64,000 nt of DNA, from contig NZ_AUIO01000005.1 in NCBI RefSeq assembly GCF_000423745.1, positions 1 through 64,000 of the forward strand, read 5' to 3'. Below, in pieces: positions 42,600 to 51,221 of the stretch. A program made the position numbers and the translations under genes. Each line of letters begins with the position of its first letter. Positions within the stretch are counted from its first letter, which is position 1. Source of the stretch: Streptococcus plurextorum DSM 22810 (GTDB lineage Bacteria; Bacillota; Bacilli; Lactobacillales; Streptococcaceae). The notes beneath the pieces are model-generated. The model had not been told where the DNA came from. It did not search any database and was given only the letters and a program-made list of their open reading frames with translations.

Positions 42600-44339
42600 C
42601 TAGACCTCCTCTGTTAGCGATTGATTATTGAGCTGAGAATTGGCAATTTCACGGTAAATCGCATTGGTAGCCATGAGCTCATCATGAGTCCCTCGTCCAA
42701 CAATCTCACCTTCATCAAGGACAATAATCTGGTCAGCATCCATAATAGTACCTACACGTTGTGCGACGATTAAAACAGTTGCTTCTTCAGTGACTTCTTT
42801 GAGACGACGGCGAAGCTCAGCATCCGTTTTATAATCCAAGGCTGAGAAGGAATCGTCAAAAATATAGATATCAGGCTTTTTGACTACCGCACGCGCGATA
42901 GACAACCGTTGTTTTTGGCCACCTGATAAATTACTGCCACCTTCAGCCAAATGTGTGCCATAGCCTTCTTCACGACTATCGATGAATTCTTTAGCTTGTG
43001 AAACACTTGCGGCTTGATCGAGTTCATCCAAGGTGGCATTTTGTTTCCCGTACTTAAGATTTTCCTCAATCGTTCCAGTGAATAACAGTGCTTTTTGCGG
43101 AATAAAACCGACCTTCTGACGAAGCGCTTTGAGATTATAATCCTTGACATTGACACCATCGACTAAAATTTTCCCTAAGGTCACATCATAAAAGCGGGGA
43201 ATGAGATTGACCAGCGAAGATTTACCAGAACCCGTCGATCCAATAAAGGCAATCGTCTCCCCAGGCTTTGTCTTGAAAGAAATGTTATGGAGAACAGGGC
43301 TTTCGGTCTCTCCAGGATAAGCAAAAGTCACATTATCAAATTCCAAGTAACCCTTTGTAGCCGTCTCGGTAATCCCATTTTCATTTTCAGAAATGGAAAT
43401 AGGCATGTCCATAACCTCTTGAATACGACTAGAAGACACTGCCATCCGCGGATACATGGTAAAGAGATTCGCAAACATCAAAAATGAAAACAAGGCATGA
43501 AAAGCATACTCGATAAAGGCCACCAAGTCTCCAATCTTCAATTGCCCTTTTGCGAGTGGGTCTAATGCAAACCAGACAATCGCCACAATCATAGCAATAA
43601 TAATTTGCACAAAAAGCGGCTCTGTCAAACCTGTCAGCGTAAACAGGCGTTTAGAAATGTCCGTGTAGGTTTCATTTTGCTCTGAAAAACGCTCTTCTTG
43701 AAACTCTTCACGTGCAAAAGCCCGAATAACCCGAAGTCCCATGAGGTTCTCACGGACATATTGATTAATCTTATCAAGCGTTTTTTGCTGCTTGGTAGAC
43801 AATGGACGCGTTTTGATATCCACATAAGAGACTACTGCTACCAAAAATGGCATAAAAATAGCAACCGTCCAAGCTAAACTAGGACTTGTCACTAAAATCA
43901 TCACTACCGAAAAGATCATCATCAAAGGAGTTACTACCCCCATACGAAGGCTCATTTCTGCAAATTGCATCAGAACATAAGCATCACTCGTCATCCGAGT
44001 CACGAGCGAAGAAACCCCTATTTTTTCATACTCTGAGTGAGAATAAGCCTGGAGCTTAGCATACATATCTGTGCGAAGTTCTTTAATCATCGTTGTCGTG
44101 AGTTTTCCTGAAGCATAAACGAGAATCAAACGTCCCAAAACCCCAAGAATAATAATCACAAACATAATGACAGTCCAGTAAGTGAGACGATTAACATCAT
44201 TCTTAGTAATCCCTTCGTCAATCATACGTGCCAAAATCGTCGGCATCCCAAGATTGACCACAACAAAGAGAAAACCGCCCAATAAATCTAGGGCTAGCCA
44301 CCTACGCTTATCTTTTAAATAAGACCAAATTAAATGCAT
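42600..44339 (-). CDS. ABC exporter half with degenerate Walker B (LmrC/EfrA-like)
   Basis: The 579-residue half-transporter has six membrane segments, Walker A IGSTGSGKSSLVN, a perfect LSGGQ signature (NLSGGQKQRLSIARA) and Walker B YIFDDSFSALD, where the catalytic Glu is replaced by Asp. It is the upstream member of the pair. A hydrolysis-poor site in this subunit, combined with the non-standard signature in the partner, is the known asymmetry of heterodimeric exporters. The gene is preceded by a structured leader with a terminator-like hairpin, so expression may be controlled by attenuation. Confidence 0.9.
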   Translation of the reverse strand: MHLIWSYLKDKRRWLALDLLGGFLFVVVNLGMPTILARMIDEGITKNDVNRLTYWTVIMFVIIILGVLGRLILVYASGKLTTTMIKELRTDMYAKLQAYSHSEYEKIGVSSLVTRMTSDAYVLMQFAEMSLRMGVVTPLMMIFSVVMILVTSPSLAWTVAIFMPFLVAVVSYVDIKTRPLSTKQQKTLDKINQYVRENLMGLRVIRAFAREEFQEERFSEQNETYTDISKRLFTLTGLTEPLFVQIIIAMIVAIVWFALDPLAKGQLKIGDLVAFIEYAFHALFSFLMFANLFTMYPRMAVSSSRIQEVMDMPISISENENGITETATKGYLEFDNVTFAYPGETESPVLHNISFKTKPGETIAFIGSTGSGKSSLVNLIPRFYDVTLGKILVDGVNVKDYNLKALRQKVGFIPQKALLFTGTIEENLKYGKQNATLDELDQAASVSQAKEFIDSREEGYGTHLAEGGSNLSGGQKQRLSIARAVVKKPDIYIFDDSFSALDYKTDAELRRRLKEVTEEATVLIVAQRVGTIMDADQIIVLDEGEIVGRGTHDELMATNAIYREIANSQLNNQSLTEEV

Positions 44340-44368
44340 CCTTTTCCTCCTCTATATCAATAAACAGT

Positions 44369-44390
44369 AAAAAGCACCAAGGTGCTTTTT
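44369..44390 (-). terminator. Leader terminator upstream of the ABC exporter
   Basis: AAAAAGCAC pairs with GTGCTTTTT around a 4-nt loop. On the minus strand it lies 30 bp before the ATG of the exporter operon, so it could be the attenuator of the leader, although it can work in both directions. Confidence 0.7.
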
Positions 44391-44470
44391 AGAACGTAGA
44401 CAAACGTTATGTTTTCCTCAAACAAGTTGAGAAGCTCTGCTAGCTTAGCAAACTTTCCTATTTTCGAGTA

Positions 44471-44680
44471 ACCCGAGTCCGTTAGGTACTTTTTTATCGG
44501 GTAAAAGTGGCATCAATAGTGCCATTAGGCTACTGGGAATCTCTGAGATTCTGGGCTCAAAAATGAGGTAGAGCACTCCGAAGAAAGGCCTACCATTCGA
44601 TTCACTAAGAAACCTAGCTTTTTATCACTCCTAAATAGACCTAGGTTCTTTTACTTACGGACTACCTTTTTATTTTAACA
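44471..44680 (-). promoter_or_regulatory. Candidate structured leader RNA of the ABC exporter operon
   Basis: The 368-bp gap before the exporter codes for no protein but is dense in pairable segments: AACCTAG/CTAGGTT (44611-44617, 44641-44647), GGTAG/CTACC (44567-44571, 44590-44594), GAATC/GATTC (44537-44541, 44547-44551) and TGGCA/TGCCA (44508-44512, 44520-44524). A hairpin ACCCGA/TCGGGT (44471-44476, 44497-44502) has a loop containing AGTCCGT, which can pair with ACGGACT at 44657-44663, closing a pseudoknot around the whole region. An extended -10 (TGTTAAAAT) lies just upstream near 44675, and a terminator hairpin near the exporter ATG. I recognise no known riboswitch class. Confidence 0.5.
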
Positions 44681-44707
44681 TAATTTCTGAGATTTGATTG
44701 CCATCAA

Positions 44708-46573
44708 CTAATCCAACTCACTCAAATACTCATAGCGCTCATATTTTGCCAACAAGTGCTCATTTTTAGCATCCAAGTCTTTTTGCAAATCTGATAAGCG
44801 GGTAAAATCACTGCCACAGGTCTGCATTTCCTCAGAAATCTGTTCAATGTCAGCTTCCAATTGCTCGATTTCTGATTCGATCGTCTCCCACTCCTGCTTT
44901 TCAAAATAAGACATGCGCTTTTTGGCTGGCTTCTCTTTGTCAGCCTTTGGTTTCTCCTTTTTCTGGTCAATAGCAGAGCTACTTTCCAAAAAGGCCTTCT
45001 CATCCAGATAATCGGTATAGTTTCCAAAAAATTCTGTCACACCACCATTTTCAAAAGCTAGGATTTTATTAGCCACCTTATCTAGGAAATAGCGGTCATG
45101 GCTCACGGTAATGACTGGTCCAGAAAAACCTGCTAAGAAATTTTCGAGCACAGTCAAGGTTGCGATATCAAGGTCATTGGTCGGCTCATCAAGGAGAAGC
45201 ACATTTGGCTTTTCAATAAGAATTTTCAAGAGGTAAAGCCGTTTTTTCTCCCCTCCAGATAGCTTAGCAATCTGCGTGCCGTGACTTGAGCGAGGAAAGA
45301 GAAATTGTTCCAAAAGTTCTGAGATAGAGGTAGTCCCCACACTTGTCTTCACTTCATCTGCTACTTCTTGTAGATAGGAGATCACACGCTTACTCTCATC
45401 CATGCCCTTCAGATTTTGCGAAAAATAGCCGACACGAATGGTTTCTCCTACATCTAACTTACCAGAGCTGGGTTGCAAATCACCGTTGATAAGGTTAAGC
45501 AAGGTTGACTTGCCGACACCATTATCTCCCACAATGCCAATACGGTCACGGTTCTGAATGATGAGACTAAAGTCCTCTAAAATAGGTTTGTTAGGATATG
45601 AAAAGCTGACGCGGTCAAACTTGACCACCTTCTTCCCAATACGACTGGTTTCAAACGTGATTTCCAGATCATCCGTCACAGTCGCAGCATGTACATCTTT
45701 TTTCAAATCATGAAAACGATTGATCCGAGCTTGCTGCTTAGTGGCCCGAGCCTGCGGTTGACGCCTCATCCACTCTAGCTCTTGTTTGTAAAGTTGCTTC
45801 TTTTTGTGAAGACTTGCAGCATCTCGCTCGTCCTGCTCCGCTCTTAGTCGGACATAATCCTGATAATTCCCTTGGTACTCCGTCAACTGACTATCTGCCA
45901 ACTCGAAAATTCGCGTTGCGACATTGTCCAAAAAATAACGGTCGTGCGTAATGAAGAGCACTGTCTTTTTGCTGGTCTTGAGGTAATTAGTCAGCCAAGC
46001 AATGGTATCAATATCCAGATGGTTGGTCGGCTCATCAAGAAGTAGCAAATCTGCATCACCTAGAAGCACTTGTGCCAGTTGCACACGGCGACGAAGCCCT
46101 CCAGAAAGGTCTCCAACCTTAACGGTCAGATCCGTAATACCAAGCTTAGACAGAACAGTCTTAACCTCACTTTCGATAGACCAAGCGTCCAAACTATCCA
46201 TTTCCGCCATAACGTTTTCTAGACGCGCTTGATTGGCTTCAGAGTAATTACTCATAAGATTTTCATACTCACGAATCAAGGTCATCTCACGTAGATCAGA
46301 TGATAAAACGGTGTCCAGTACAGACTGATTATCCTCAAAGTCAGGCTCTTGAGTGAGGTAAGAAATGGTGTAGTCATTAGCCTTTGTAAAGGGCGAAACA
46401 TCACCATCAAAGCCTAGATGTCCTGATACCACATCCAGAAGCGTTGTCTTACCTGTACCATTGACCCCAATGATTCCAATACGATCAAAATCGTGAATAA
46501 TAAAGGAAATATCCTTAAAAACGGTCTTATCTCCAACAGATTTGGTTAGTTTTTCGACGATAAAGTCACTCAT
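44708..46573 (-). CDS. ABC-F family ATPase (Uup-like)
   Basis: The 621-residue protein has two ABC domains without membrane segments: Walker A GVNGTGKTTLLD and GDNGVGKSTLLN, signatures LSGGLRRRVQLA and LSGGEKKRLYLL, and Walker B LLLDEPTNHLDI and LLLDEPTNDLDI. The inter-domain linker is charged, and the C-terminus (about 545-621) is a lysine-rich coiled coil, as in Uup. ABC-F proteins act on the ribosome or on nucleic acid, not in transport. The coiled-coil tail supports the Uup subgroup over antibiotic-protection types. Confidence 0.9.
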   Translation of the reverse strand: MSDFIVEKLTKSVGDKTVFKDISFIIHDFDRIGIIGVNGTGKTTLLDVVSGHLGFDGDVSPFTKANDYTISYLTQEPDFEDNQSVLDTVLSSDLREMTLIREYENLMSNYSEANQARLENVMAEMDSLDAWSIESEVKTVLSKLGITDLTVKVGDLSGGLRRRVQLAQVLLGDADLLLLDEPTNHLDIDTIAWLTNYLKTSKKTVLFITHDRYFLDNVATRIFELADSQLTEYQGNYQDYVRLRAEQDERDAASLHKKKQLYKQELEWMRRQPQARATKQQARINRFHDLKKDVHAATVTDDLEITFETSRIGKKVVKFDRVSFSYPNKPILEDFSLIIQNRDRIGIVGDNGVGKSTLLNLINGDLQPSSGKLDVGETIRVGYFSQNLKGMDESKRVISYLQEVADEVKTSVGTTSISELLEQFLFPRSSHGTQIAKLSGGEKKRLYLLKILIEKPNVLLLDEPTNDLDIATLTVLENFLAGFSGPVITVSHDRYFLDKVANKILAFENGGVTEFFGNYTDYLDEKAFLESSSAIDQKKEKPKADKEKPAKKRMSYFEKQEWETIESEIEQLEADIEQISEEMQTCGSDFTRLSDLQKDLDAKNEHLLAKYERYEYLSELD

Positions 46574-46650
46574 TCTCGCTCCTTATTTTTGTCTATTATC
46601 ACTCAAGCATGACGGTATAGTTGAGCCAAAACAACGAAGTTAGGCCTTTT

Positions 46651-47850
46651 TTACAATGATTTGATAAAAGCAAAAATCGCCTCTTTCTCATTTGCCAAGT
46701 GACCTTCCACAATGGCTTCTTCAATAGCTTTTAATAGCCGTCCCAAGTCTGGTCCAGGTTTAAATCCTAACTCTGTCATCAGCACGCCACCATTGACCAC
46801 AATCTCATGCTTATCGTGAATGGCTAGGGTCTGATTCAATGCCTCAATACGCTCAAAATCAACAGACAAGGCTTGAGCCTGACGAAGTTGCTCTGCCAGA
46901 AGAATGGTCTCCTTACCATATCTGTAAACTTGTAAGTGCGTCACCTCATGCTCCAAGCGCTCCTGGTAAACCGCCACAATCTTCTCCACTTCTTTTTGGA
47001 AATGGACTGAGGTTTTCCAGTTTTTAAGAAAGGTCTTTGGTTGCTCTTCTTTTAGAGCTATTAGCACCGCTGCCCAAGCTTGTTCCGACCTTGTAAAGGT
47101 AAATGCTTGATCTAACTGATCTAACAAGCTCTGCCAATTATCATCAGTATGCGCTAAATTAGGCAAGTAGTTGTAGGCTCCTGTCCTCCTCAGCATCTCA
47201 ATCCCTTTACGCCAGTATGGTGCCATCAAAAGCTTGTCAAACTCGATAAAAGATCGCTCTACCGAAATCTTACCTAGCAATGGCGCATGTGTTGTCATCG
47301 CTTCAAAGGTCTGTGATTCGATGTCAAAATCTAATGTCGCTGCAAAACGAAGGCCACGCATGATGCGAAGAGCATCTTCGTTAAAGCGCTCAGAAGCCTG
47401 ACCAACTGCTCGTAAGAGCTTATTTTCTAAGTCCGATAAGCCATCGAATAAATCAATAACCTGTCCCCTATCGTCAAGCGCAAAGGCATTAACCGTAAAA
47501 TCACGGCGTTTTAAATCTTCTTCCAAAGAACGGACAAAGGTCACACTCTCAGGTCTTCGGAAATCCACATAGACATCTTCTGTCCGAAAGGTGGTAATTT
47601 CATACTCCGCATCCCCATCAAGGACCAGGACAGTTCCATGCTCAATACCGACATCAACGGTCCGTTCAAAAATCTGCTTGGTTTCCTGAGGGTAAGAAGA
47701 TGTCGCAATATCAACGTCATGAATCTGTCTGCCTAAGATCACATCGCGAACAGATCCACCAACAAAGTAGGCCTCAAATCCAGCCTGCTTGATTTTCTCT
47801 AATATGGGCAAAGCCTTCTGAAATTCAGAAGGCAGTTGTTGTAATTTCAT
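46651..47850 (-). CDS. cca: CCA-adding tRNA nucleotidyltransferase
   Basis: The 399-residue class II enzyme has the nucleotidyltransferase motif [23 protein letters not shown] (first part, about residues 28-50), with the metal Asp pair, then [10 protein letters not shown] and the helical neck with [13 protein letters not shown]. It adds or repairs the CCA tail of tRNAs, needed here since the window's tRNA-Arg lacks an encoded CCA. The start overlaps the dapB stop by one base. Confidence 0.95.
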   Translation of the reverse strand: MKLQQLPSEFQKALPILEKIKQAGFEAYFVGGSVRDVILGRQIHDVDIATSSYPQETKQIFERTVDVGIEHGTVLVLDGDAEYEITTFRTEDVYVDFRRPESVTFVRSLEEDLKRRDFTVNAFALDDRGQVIDLFDGLSDLENKLLRAVGQASERFNEDALRIMRGLRFAATLDFDIESQTFEAMTTHAPLLGKISVERSFIEFDKLLMAPYWRKGIEMLRRTGAYNYLPNLAHTDDNWQSLLDQLDQAFTFTRSEQAWAAVLIALKEEQPKTFLKNWKTSVHFQKEVEKIVAVYQERLEHEVTHLQVYRYGKETILLAEQLRQAQALSVDFERIEALNQTLAIHDKHEIVVNGGVLMTELGFKPGPDLGRLLKAIEEAIVEGHLANEKEAIFAFIKSL

Positions 47851-48617
47851 TATAGTAATTTTTCCAATCCGTAAACCAATTGATCACGTTTAACAACTTC
47901 TTTGATGCCAAGATTAACCCCTCCCATAAAGGAGATACGGTCATAAGAATCATGACGAATGGTCAAACCTTCTCCTTGGGCACCAAAAATCACTTCCTGA
48001 TGTGCCACCAAACCAGGGAGACGCACGGAATGAATGCGGAAACCATCAAACTCCGCACCTCTAGCACCTGATAACAATTCTTCCTCATCGTCCGCGCCTT
48101 GCTTTTTATAGCCACGCGCTTCCCGAATTAATTCTGCCGTCTTAAGAGCTGTCCCTGACGGAGCATCTTTTTTCTTATCATGATGCAATTCGATAATTTC
48201 AAGGTCAGGGAAATATTGACTCGCCTTAGCCACAAATTCCATAAGAAGAATGGCTCCAATGGCAAAATTCGGAGCAATAAGGCCACCCAACTGTTTTTGA
48301 CCAGATAGGGTAATCAGCTCTGCAATCTGCTCCTCCGTAAAACCTGTCGTCCCAACAACTGGCGCATAGCCATTTTCAAGAGCAAACCGAGTGTTTTCAT
48401 AAGCCACTTTAGGCATGGTAAAATCGACCCAGACATCTGCTTCTAAGCCAATCAAATCCTCTTTACTGGTAAAAACAGGCACGCCATTCAACTCGTTTTC
48501 AGTAGCAAAAGGATCTAGGAGAGCAACTAAGTCAAGGGCTGTATCGTTGTTAACCATTTCAACTGCTGTTGAGCCCATTTTCCCTTTAAACCCTGCGATA
48601 ATGACTTTGATTGACAT
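47850..48617 (-). CDS. dapB: 4-hydroxy-tetrahydrodipicolinate reductase
   Basis: The 255-residue protein has an N-terminal NAD(P) Rossmann motif ([13 protein letters not shown]), [12 protein letters not shown] and the catalytic [18 protein letters not shown] segment of DapB. It acts in lysine synthesis, supplying the L-Lys used at position 3 of streptococcal peptidoglycan. The ATG at 48617 is preceded by AAAGGAG, and a longer frame to 48659 is discarded. It is coupled to cca. Confidence 0.93.
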   Translation of the reverse strand: MSIKVIIAGFKGKMGSTAVEMVNNDTALDLVALLDPFATENELNGVPVFTSKEDLIGLEADVWVDFTMPKVAYENTRFALENGYAPVVGTTGFTEEQIAELITLSGQKQLGGLIAPNFAIGAILLMEFVAKASQYFPDLEIIELHHDKKKDAPSGTALKTAELIREARGYKKQGADDEEELLSGARGAEFDGFRIHSVRLPGLVAHQEVIFGAQGEGLTIRHDSYDRISFMGGVNLGIKEVVKRDQLVYGLEKLL

Positions 48618-48685
48618 AAAAACTCCTTTTTGATTCTTATCAGAACTCCTAAGGTACACCTTACAGAAAGAAGGGATAGTAATCC

Positions 48686-49534
48686 CTAAACTATCGGTGT
48701 ATATCCCAGTGCGATAGCTCCTTCACCCAAGTGAGTTCCAATGACAGAACCGAAGGTTGCTATATAGAGATTTTCTGTAATGCCAGCCGCATTGAGTAGA
48801 GACTTCATTTCTTCAGCCTTTGCGTCAGCATTTCCATGGATAATGGCAATATCATAATTGCCATCTTGTGTACGCTCTTTAATCACTTCAATCAAGCGCT
48901 TCATGGCTTTTTTTTCAGTTCGAACCTTTTCATAGACCATAATTTTTCCTTCCTCATCGAAGTAAAGAATGGGTTTAATCGATAGAAGGTTTCCAAGAAT
49001 AGCCGAACCATTCGACAAGCGACCACCTTTGACCAAATGATTGAGGTCATCAACCATGATGAAGGCAGTTGTATCAGCGATTTGAGCTTCGATTTTAGCC
49101 AAAATAGCTTCAAACGCTAAACCTTGTTGCCCCAATTCAATAGCGTTTTTCACCATAAATCCCATTGGAATGGAGGTTATCTTGGTATCTGGAAAAGCAA
49201 TGGTTAGCCCCTCATGCTCTTCTGGAAGGTATTGGATGTTAGCCCAAAAGCCTGAAATACCACTTGAGAGGAAAAGTCCCATGACATGCGTGTAACCCTC
49301 CGCCTCAAGCTTGGTTAAAAGCTCATCTAACTGGGCTACCGTAGGCTGACTCGTCATCGGCAAAGCCTTGGCTTCAGCCATTTTTTGGTAAAATTCTGAG
49401 GCCGTCAGATTAACTCCTTCGACATAAGACTGACCGTCAATCGTTACGGGAATGTCCAAAGTAAAGAGATTATCTGGCTTTTGAAAATCTTTCGGCAAGA
49501 AAACCGACGAATCTGTAATGACTGCTAATTTCAT
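48686..49534 (-). CDS. DegV-family fatty-acid-binding protein
   Basis: The 282-residue protein has the DegV fold, with [16 protein letters not shown] at the start and [10 protein letters not shown] and [20 protein letters not shown] around the lipid-binding site. DegV/FakB proteins carry fatty acids for phosphorylation by FakA so that exogenous lipids enter phospholipid synthesis. The specific acyl chain cannot be told. It is one base from the DUF1149 gene. Confidence 0.92.
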   Translation of the reverse strand: MKLAVITDSSVFLPKDFQKPDNLFTLDIPVTIDGQSYVEGVNLTASEFYQKMAEAKALPMTSQPTVAQLDELLTKLEAEGYTHVMGLFLSSGISGFWANIQYLPEEHEGLTIAFPDTKITSIPMGFMVKNAIELGQQGLAFEAILAKIEAQIADTTAFIMVDDLNHLVKGGRLSNGSAILGNLLSIKPILYFDEEGKIMVYEKVRTEKKAMKRLIEVIKERTQDGNYDIAIIHGNADAKAEEMKSLLNAAGITENLYIATFGSVIGTHLGEGAIALGYTPIV

Positions 49535-49535
49535 T

Positions 49536-49910
49536 TTAAAACTCCAAGGTAATGCCCGGTCTGTCTAGGGCAATTTCTGTCACTTCATAGGTCAGACGTT
49601 TTAACATATCAAGCAATGGGGCAGCGAGATCCTGAACCTCTTCTTGAGATAATTCAGCAGGCTCTTGAATAATGCGATTTTGGATGCGATTGCCTTGAGA
49701 AATCACACCAGAAATCACAAACTCATCCTTAACAATCATATACTGTAAACGCGCAATGAGAACCGTTTCATTTGTTTCAGTGTCACGTTTTACCAGTTGA
49801 AATGTCACTTCTGCTTTTGTTGTCGGTGCTCCATTTTCTTTTTCCCACTCAAAGTTTCTTGCGTCGTAGTGGAATTGATTGACAAATTCTTTTTCTCTTA
49901 TGATTTCCAT
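49536..49910 (-). CDS. DUF1149 family protein
   Basis: The 124-residue protein reads [20 protein letters not shown] and has the SecB-like beta/alpha plan of the DUF1149 family found in streptococci and lactococci. No role is established. The ATG has a GGAGA ribosome site in the overlapping region, and the gene is coupled to degV by a one-base gap. Confidence 0.75.
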   Translation of the reverse strand: MEIIREKEFVNQFHYDARNFEWEKENGAPTTKAEVTFQLVKRDTETNETVLIARLQYMIVKDEFVISGVISQGNRIQNRIIQEPAELSQEEVQDLAAPLLDMLKRLTYEVTEIALDRPGITLEF

Positions 49911-49968
49911 CAGTGTCTCCTCAACATCATTTCTCCTATTATACCATGACTTCAGGTAAATATAAACC

Positions 49969-50493
49969 TTATAAATTCTTTTTAGGATGCTTGTCTACAA
50001 TTTCAGGATGCGCTAATAGTAAGGCTTGTCCTTTTTGAGTCAATGCATAGCCTCTAATCTCAAAAAGTGTTGACAGCTCTTCCTCACTATAGAGCTCCGC
50101 CATTTTCTTATCCAAATCAGCTCTTTTATACTTCGACAATCCTGCAACACCCTTAGCTGCCAAGAACTCCTTTAAGTCCCCTGCAGGTAGGTGCTTAAGC
50201 GAATCGAAAGCGCTGTCAATTTGAACATAGCCTTTGTCAATCAGCATGTCCAACTCCCTATCTGCATCAATCCCATAAGTGGTGTAAAAATATTTATGAC
50301 GATAAGTATTGTTCAAAAAAGTGCCAAAAGAAATCCGCCATAACAGAATAATATGCCCAGGCAAAAAGCCTTCAGCAGTTCTTTCCATCTGACGCTTAGC
50401 AATTGGTTTTTTTAAAAGTTCTTGCTCATATTGAGGAGCAATATAGGGCATCTCAGGGTGGTCTTTATAGACTTCTTTTAAATTCTTTTCCAT
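49969..50493 (-). CDS. SAP-like-domain protein of unknown function
   Basis: I recognise no named family. The about 174-residue protein has GDLKEFLAAKGVAGLSKYKR with ADLDKKMAELY, a helix-extended-helix resembling SAP or HeH nucleic-acid-binding motifs, and a more conserved N-terminal region (EMPYIAPQYEQELLKKPIAK, GHIILLWRISFGTF). The ATG at 50493 has no ribosome site. An extended -10 (TGCTATAAT) ends 7 bp upstream, so the message may be leaderless. An upstream TTG at 50499 is the alternative start. Confidence 0.6.
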   Translation of the reverse strand: MEKNLKEVYKDHPEMPYIAPQYEQELLKKPIAKRQMERTAEGFLPGHIILLWRISFGTFLNNTYRHKYFYTTYGIDADRELDMLIDKGYVQIDSAFDSLKHLPAGDLKEFLAAKGVAGLSKYKRADLDKKMAELYSEEELSTLFEIRGYALTQKGQALLLAHPEIVDKHPKKNL

Positions 50494-50693
50494 AGGCAAA
50501 ATTATAGCAAAAAGTTCCTTGATTAGCGAGTTTTTTTGTATGATTTATAGAGCAAAGATAGGAGAATAATCAGTCAATTAGCGAAACTAATCGTTTGCCC
50601 TAAATTATCACGATTATCGATGCAAAACAGGTCGAAAAGCAATTGCTATGATACCGAAAATGCCTTTATCAAGAGAATAAAGGCATTTATGGA

Positions 50694-51146
50694 CTATTCT
50701 AAATGATCTATCCCAGCTTTCATGCGTTCCTCACCCCACCAGTAAGGCATGAGTTTTCCCAAGGTGATGATTTCTCGTTTGTCAAAATCAAGCATGATTT
50801 CTGTCTGTGCATTATCAGCCGACAGCTGCATCAAAAATTCACGACAAGCTCCGCAAGGCATTCCTGAACCCTCTCCAAAGGGAGCTTGATCTCGAAAAGC
50901 AATAATGCGTTTTATCGCTGTCTGACCACTATCTTGAAACATATTAAAGGCTGCTGACCGCTCTGCGCAAAGGTGAAATACGCCAGCAGTCGCCTCAAAG
51001 CAATAACCGGTATAAATTTGCCCATTTGCTGCTTCAATGGCAGCAACAACATGGTTTGAATAAATGAAAGGCGAGACATAATGTGGCGCATAATGACCTT
51101 TTGCTTTCTCATACATCTCTTGCCAAATATCGTTGATGTGTGCCAT
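50694..51146 (-). CDS. Cytidine/deoxycytidine deaminase family protein
   Basis: The 150-residue protein has the zinc-dependent deaminase motifs HLCAERSA (His/Cys and the proton-shuttling Glu) and PCGACREFLMQL (two zinc cysteines). Length and spacing fit a cytidine deaminase homotetramer or the closely related blasticidin-S deaminase group. Pyrimidine salvage is the likely role. It stands alone between the SAP-like gene and alaS. Confidence 0.85.
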   Translation of the reverse strand: MAHINDIWQEMYEKAKGHYAPHYVSPFIYSNHVVAAIEAANGQIYTGYCFEATAGVFHLCAERSAAFNMFQDSGQTAIKRIIAFRDQAPFGEGSGMPCGACREFLMQLSADNAQTEIMLDFDKREIITLGKLMPYWWGEERMKAGIDHLE

Positions 51147-51221
51147 ACGTACTCCTCATTTTAGATATAGAAAGATATCCCCTTGCTAGTCACTCTAGCA
51201 AAGGGATATACACTGACTATA

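Noticed and set aside
44471..44680. The structured leader as RNase P RNA, tmRNA or 6S RNA
   Set aside because: None of the conserved blocks I know is present (the GAGGAAAGTCC block of RNase P, the tmRNA tRNA-like ends, the large central bubble of 6S).
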